Assembly (NCBI RefSeq): GCF_016587355.1
Contig: NZ_BNJF01000011.1
Span: 124,001 to 188,000, forward strand
DNA: 64,000 bases
Reading direction: 5' to 3'
Source of the DNA: Ktedonospora formicarum
Lineage (GTDB): Bacteria > Chloroflexota > Ktedonobacteria > Ktedonobacterales > Ktedonobacteraceae
A program made the position numbers and the translations under genes. Below are positions 61,341 to 64,000 of this stretch, in pieces. Under the pieces are notes generated by a model. The model searched no databases, was not told the DNA's origin, and saw only the letters and a list, made by a program, of their open reading frames with translations. Numbering within the stretch: the first letter of the stretch is position 1; the number at the start of each line of letters is the position of its first letter.

Positions 61341-61847
61341 GCCCCCCCCCGCCTCGTCGATCTGGTCCAGCGTGCGCAGGATCGGTTCCGCGCCTTCCGC
61401 CCTCCTCACCAGGACCCACTGCTCCGTTTTGAGCAGGCAGAGACACACGCCTGCGAGGCCCTGGAGCAGCGCTTCGACAATCGAAAACATCTGGAGCATC
61501 TCCAATGGATCGTTGCGCTCTGGCAACGCCGTCGACTTCGCGGCAAGATGCGCAAGCTCGAGGCGTCGCTCACGCTCACGATGCACCTCCTCGACGATCT
61601 TGAGCACTCCCCTGACGAGTCGTCCTTTCTCGCCGCGCTGACCGAGAAACGCTTCGCCGCAAGACGCCTTCTCCTCCAGAACTTCCAGCATCTTCCTCGT
61701 TGCTGGTTCGCATCCCTCCGGCGAGGGGAAAGGAAGGTTCGCTGCGCCGCTAGATCCGCCACTCAAAAGCCCATCTTGCCGAGAAGACAGAGAAAACCTG
61801 CTCATAATGAACAGGTTTTCTCTGTCTCCAATGTCTTCCCCAATTAA
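61341..61847 (+). pseudogene. Copy 5 of the dispersed degenerate gene family
   Basis: One frame, without a start, reads L-V-D-L-V-Q-R-A-Q-D-R-F-R-A-F, then L-E-Q-R-F-D-N-R-K-H-L-E-H-L, then L-E-A-S-L-T-L-T-M-H-L-L-D-D-L, then S-F-L-A-A-L-T. It is the best copy of the N-terminal and central region and overlaps copy 3 at 39240. After about 61660 the resemblance ends. The C-terminal half seen at 19196 is absent. Confidence 0.65.
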
Positions 61848-61865
61848 GACGCCTTGCTCTCTTCC

Positions 61866-62375
61866 TCAAAACGTGTGTCGATACCCGAGCACAACCACTC
61901 CTTCGCTGGGCTGAAAGTCGGTTTCGGGAGTGCGCACAAAGCCTAAACGCTCATACATGCGTATTGCGGTCTGCATGACCTCCGCAGTGTGCAGCCCAAT
62001 GGCCTGTGCTCCTGTCTCCCGAGCACGTCGTTCGCACTCCTTCATGAGAACGGTTCCAATACCCTGTCCACGCGCCTGTAAAAGCACCGCGAGATGCCTG
62101 ACCTCTGGATAGGGGATGCTGATGGCAGCCCCCTTATACGAATCAGCTGCCGGAGGGTAGAGCGAAACGCTACCGATAATCGATCCATTCTGCTCAACGA
62201 CAATCTGGTCAAAGGTTCCTTCCCCATCTAGCGTAACGATGAGATTATGCCGATAGCGTGTCCAGAAATCGAGAGGCATCACAGCTTGATATTCCGCATA
62301 CGCTTCTATTGTGATATCTCGTATGATCTTCCGCTCATTTTCATGAGCATTCCGAAGAATTAAATGCTTCTCCAT
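61866..62375 (-). CDS. GNAT-family N-acetyltransferase
   Basis: The 169-residue protein has the acetyl-CoA motif R-G-Q-G-I-G-T-V-L-M (motif A), preceded by the strand V-R-H-L-A-V-L and followed by G-L-H-T-A and M-Y-E-R-L-G-F near the C-terminus. It acetylates an amino group of an unknown small molecule or protein. The start at 62375 has AAAGGAA at 11 bases. The frame is open 65 codons upstream into the NmrA gene without a site. It follows the NmrA gene at 155 bases on the same strand and could share its transcript. Confidence 0.9.
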   Translation of the reverse strand: MEKHLILRNAHENERKIIRDITIEAYAEYQAVMPLDFWTRYRHNLIVTLDGEGTFDQIVVEQNGSIIGSVSLYPPAADSYKGAAISIPYPEVRHLAVLLQARGQGIGTVLMKECERRARETGAQAIGLHTAEVMQTAIRMYERLGFVRTPETDFQPSEGVVVLGYRHTF

Positions 62376-62529
62376 CAATCCATATTCCTTTCTCTGATCA
62401 TTGGGCCATAACTCATTAGGAGTTGAGCAACGCATTTTGCAAATGGATCTTATTTGCAGAGAGATCAACCGAGTTGGAATAGGTTGAGCCCAACGAGTGA
62501 CCTTACATCTACATACTTCTCGACATTGA

Positions 62530-63396
62530 TCATTGAAATACCTCTTGGTGCTTTTTGATAAATACTTCAAGGCCCATTGGCGGTTGACCTGTGATTTTCC
62601 CGATCACGTCATCTGTGCCAGAGAAAATGCCATGCCCGTGATCTTTTGCAACTTCCACGATATGCTGTGCAAAGAAAGGGCTCCTTATCTTGAGCAATTG
62701 TTCGCGATACACTTCATAGGATATTTTTTCGTACACAATTTGACGCCCCAAGATCTGCGAAATCTTCTCAAATGCTTCAGCGTAGGTGTATTCTGTGGGG
62801 CCAAACAGCCGGTACATTTGTCCTGCATGCTCTGCTGGATGTTCTAAAATGCTTGCAATGAGACGTGCTTGATCCTCCGTCGCAATGGGGGCATGCTTAC
62901 CCTCAAACGGCCATTGCACCAGACCAACTTGGATCTGTTGCGCAGCAAAAAGAAACCATTCGGCAAAAAATGTCGGGCGCAGATGGGTGACAGCAAGTCC
63001 TGACCAATCAAAGACGCGTTCTGCCACCCAGTGATTGAAGGCAGCGTGACTCTTCGCTTCGCGCCTGGCTGAGATTTGCGACATATTCACTATGGCTGAT
63101 ACCCTGGCCTCTTTGGCAGCTTGAGCAAAGTAGGTGGTAGCCTCAATGAGGCCAGGAGCAATGGGATACACAAAGTAGGCACCTGAAACGTCGTCAAGGG
63201 CAGGTCGAATCGTGGTGAAATCGAGCAAATCCCCCACAGCGACCTCAACGCCTCGTTTTTCTAATTGGATGCTTTGTTCGTCGCGCTGATGGACGAATGC
63301 CCTTACCTGGTAGCCTCGTTCAAGAAGTAATTCGAGGGTTTTCCCACCTGTTGCTCCTGTTGCTCCTGTAATCAAAAATCGTTTTGAACTCATCAT
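62530..63396 (-). CDS. NmrA-like NAD(P)-binding oxidoreductase
   Basis: The 288-residue protein begins M-M-S-S-K-R-F-L-I-T-G-A-T-G-A-T-G-G-K-T-L and continues G-Y-Q-V-R-A-F-V-H-Q-R-D. It has the NmrA-type V-Y-P-I-A-P and V-N-M-S-Q-I-S-A segments. These atypical SDRs bind NADP and act as oxidoreductases or redox sensors. The start at 63396 follows GGAGAAA, favoured over the ATG at 63423. A MarR-family gene lies upstream on the same strand with a 40-base palindrome between them. That points to MarR control. Confidence 0.88.
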   Translation of the reverse strand: MMSSKRFLITGATGATGGKTLELLLERGYQVRAFVHQRDEQSIQLEKRGVEVAVGDLLDFTTIRPALDDVSGAYFVYPIAPGLIEATTYFAQAAKEARVSAIVNMSQISARREAKSHAAFNHWVAERVFDWSGLAVTHLRPTFFAEWFLFAAQQIQVGLVQWPFEGKHAPIATEDQARLIASILEHPAEHAGQMYRLFGPTEYTYAEAFEKISQILGRQIVYEKISYEVYREQLLKIRSPFFAQHIVEVAKDHGHGIFSGTDDVIGKITGQPPMGLEVFIKKHQEVFQ

Positions 63397-63528
63397 ATTT
63401 CTCCAGACGAATACTCTTTGCATTCCTTCTCGTTCAAATCACAACCAGAGTTGCAAACCAGCACATCATCAATGAGACTGAAATCAAGTTCAAGGATCAG
63501 CAATCACTTCTCTTGTCAGCTAAGTTCC

Positions 63529-63568
63529 TTTTTGTCTAATGCGGGTATGTACCCGCATTAGACAAAAA
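63529..63568. promoter_or_regulatory. Perfect palindrome between MarR and NmrA genes
   Basis: GTCTAATGCGGGTA at 63534-63547 and its inverse at 63550-63563, extended by five T on the left and five A on the right. Because T precedes and A follows the stem, it is not a normal terminator in either direction. A MarR-binding operator for the NmrA gene is more likely. Confidence 0.6.
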
Positions 63569-63570
63569 AA

Positions 63571-63993
63571 TTAGATGCTTATTTCTTCCAATTGAGAAAG
63601 AAGTGTCCTCAGCATCTGCAGTTGATCCTCTCCGAGTGTCTCTTCGACGGCTGTCTGGGACTTTTCCCACAAAGGAGTGGCGAGAGAAAAAGTCTCACGC
63701 CCCTTCTGAGTAACACAGACAGTATGCTCTCGTCGGTCGCTCCCTCTACTCAGAGAAACCAACCCATCGCGTGCGAGGATACGCACGTTCCTTCCAATAG
63801 TCGAACGATCACTTCCCAACTTTTGGGCAAGATCGGTAAGGCTTTGCTCAACATCTTCTTGAAGAATGCTTCTTAGAAGCATGTATTGAGTTACTCTGAG
63901 ACCACTGGGCGCAAGAACTCGATCATAGACCTCGGTAAGTGTCTGTGCTGCATAACGCAGATGTGTGCAATGACAAGGAAATGTTCTTTCCAT
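63571..63993 (-). CDS. MarR-family transcriptional regulator
   Basis: The 140-residue protein has the MarR winged helix: S-L-T-D-L-A-Q-K-L-G-S-D-R-S-T-I-G-R-N-V-R-I-L-A-R-D-G-L-V, then the wing S-R-G-S-D-R-R-E-H-T-V, with long helices at both ends for dimerisation. Two cysteines near the N-terminus (C-H-C-T-H) could sense oxidants, as in several MarR proteins. The start is only 7 bases from the window edge, so its ribosome binding site cannot be judged. It is followed by a palindrome and an NmrA-like gene that it probably controls. Confidence 0.88.
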   Translation of the reverse strand: MERTFPCHCTHLRYAAQTLTEVYDRVLAPSGLRVTQYMLLRSILQEDVEQSLTDLAQKLGSDRSTIGRNVRILARDGLVSLSRGSDRREHTVCVTQKGRETFSLATPLWEKSQTAVEETLGEDQLQMLRTLLSQLEEISI

Positions 63994-64000
63994 AATGCAA

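Noticed and set aside
63529..63568. Palindrome after MarR as a terminator
   Set aside because: T-run precedes and A-run follows the stem in both directions, the reverse of what termination needs.
1..64000. tRNA, rRNA and CRISPR arrays
   Set aside because: I looked for T-loop and CCA-type patterns, rRNA stretches and regular short repeats, and saw none.

Overview
The window reads as a mobile-element-rich chromosomal segment of a Ktedonobacteria-like Chloroflexota bacterium. This assignment is an inference. It rests on the mix of stand-alone TetR, MarR and XRE regulators, multi-PAS histidine kinases, many single Rossmann-fold oxidoreductases, and a dense, diverse load of insertion sequences and group II introns. 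I saw no rRNA, tRNA, CRISPR array or phage module.

Layout. 0-5 kb: two alpha/beta hydrolases, an IS1182 remnant, a small membrane protein and a lipoprotein. 5.3-10.4 kb: a pile-up of an IS701-type element with a mutated catalytic site, a group II intron reverse transcriptase cut by that element, and frameshifted transposases. 10.9-14.6 kb: a few small genes, a TetR regulator and oxidoreductase remnants. 14.7-19.1 kb: two abutting IS5-family copies, a SAM methyltransferase, and an ISNCY-type element inserted at the methyltransferase stop codon. 19.6-26 kb: a renal-type dipeptidase, a P-loop kinase-like protein, a double-motif aspartic protease with a PDZ domain, recombinase debris and a thioesterase. 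26.8-34 kb: an IS6 element with an internal stop, a quinone-oxidoreductase-like gene, a four-PAS histidine kinase with its receiver partner, and a decayed copy of that pair. 34.2-39 kb: an NAD-dependent epimerase, a nitroreductase-like fragment cut by a MITE, two RidA genes, an IS630 element, a rhodanese, and a peroxiredoxin fused to a cold-shock domain. 40-48 kb: an orphan TnpB-type structured RNA, a TetR-peroxiredoxin pair sharing an operator, a TnpB-broken oxidoreductase, and a TetR / R2-like oxidase / alcohol dehydrogenase operon. 48-55 kb: NmrA and epimerase genes, a MocR regulator, and an ECF41-like sigma factor operon with a matching candidate promoter. 55-64 kb: a group II intron, an IS110 element, a DinB fragment, a GNAT acetyltransferase and a MarR/NmrA pair.

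How it works together. Much of the surviving gene content is redox and detoxification chemistry: NmrA, MDR, SDR and ADH oxidoreductases, two peroxiredoxin-like proteins, R2lox, a rhodanese, RidA and hydrolases. Several units carry their own local regulator with visible palindromic operators. Between them lies debris of at least nine transposon types.

The most unusual items are: a pair of homologous structured RNAs (40.25 kb and 48.1 kb) with compensatory base changes, one beside a TnpB tail and one alone behind a strong promoter-like sequence; the peroxiredoxin-cold-shock fusion; and a five-copy, always broken, unidentified gene family scattered through the window.
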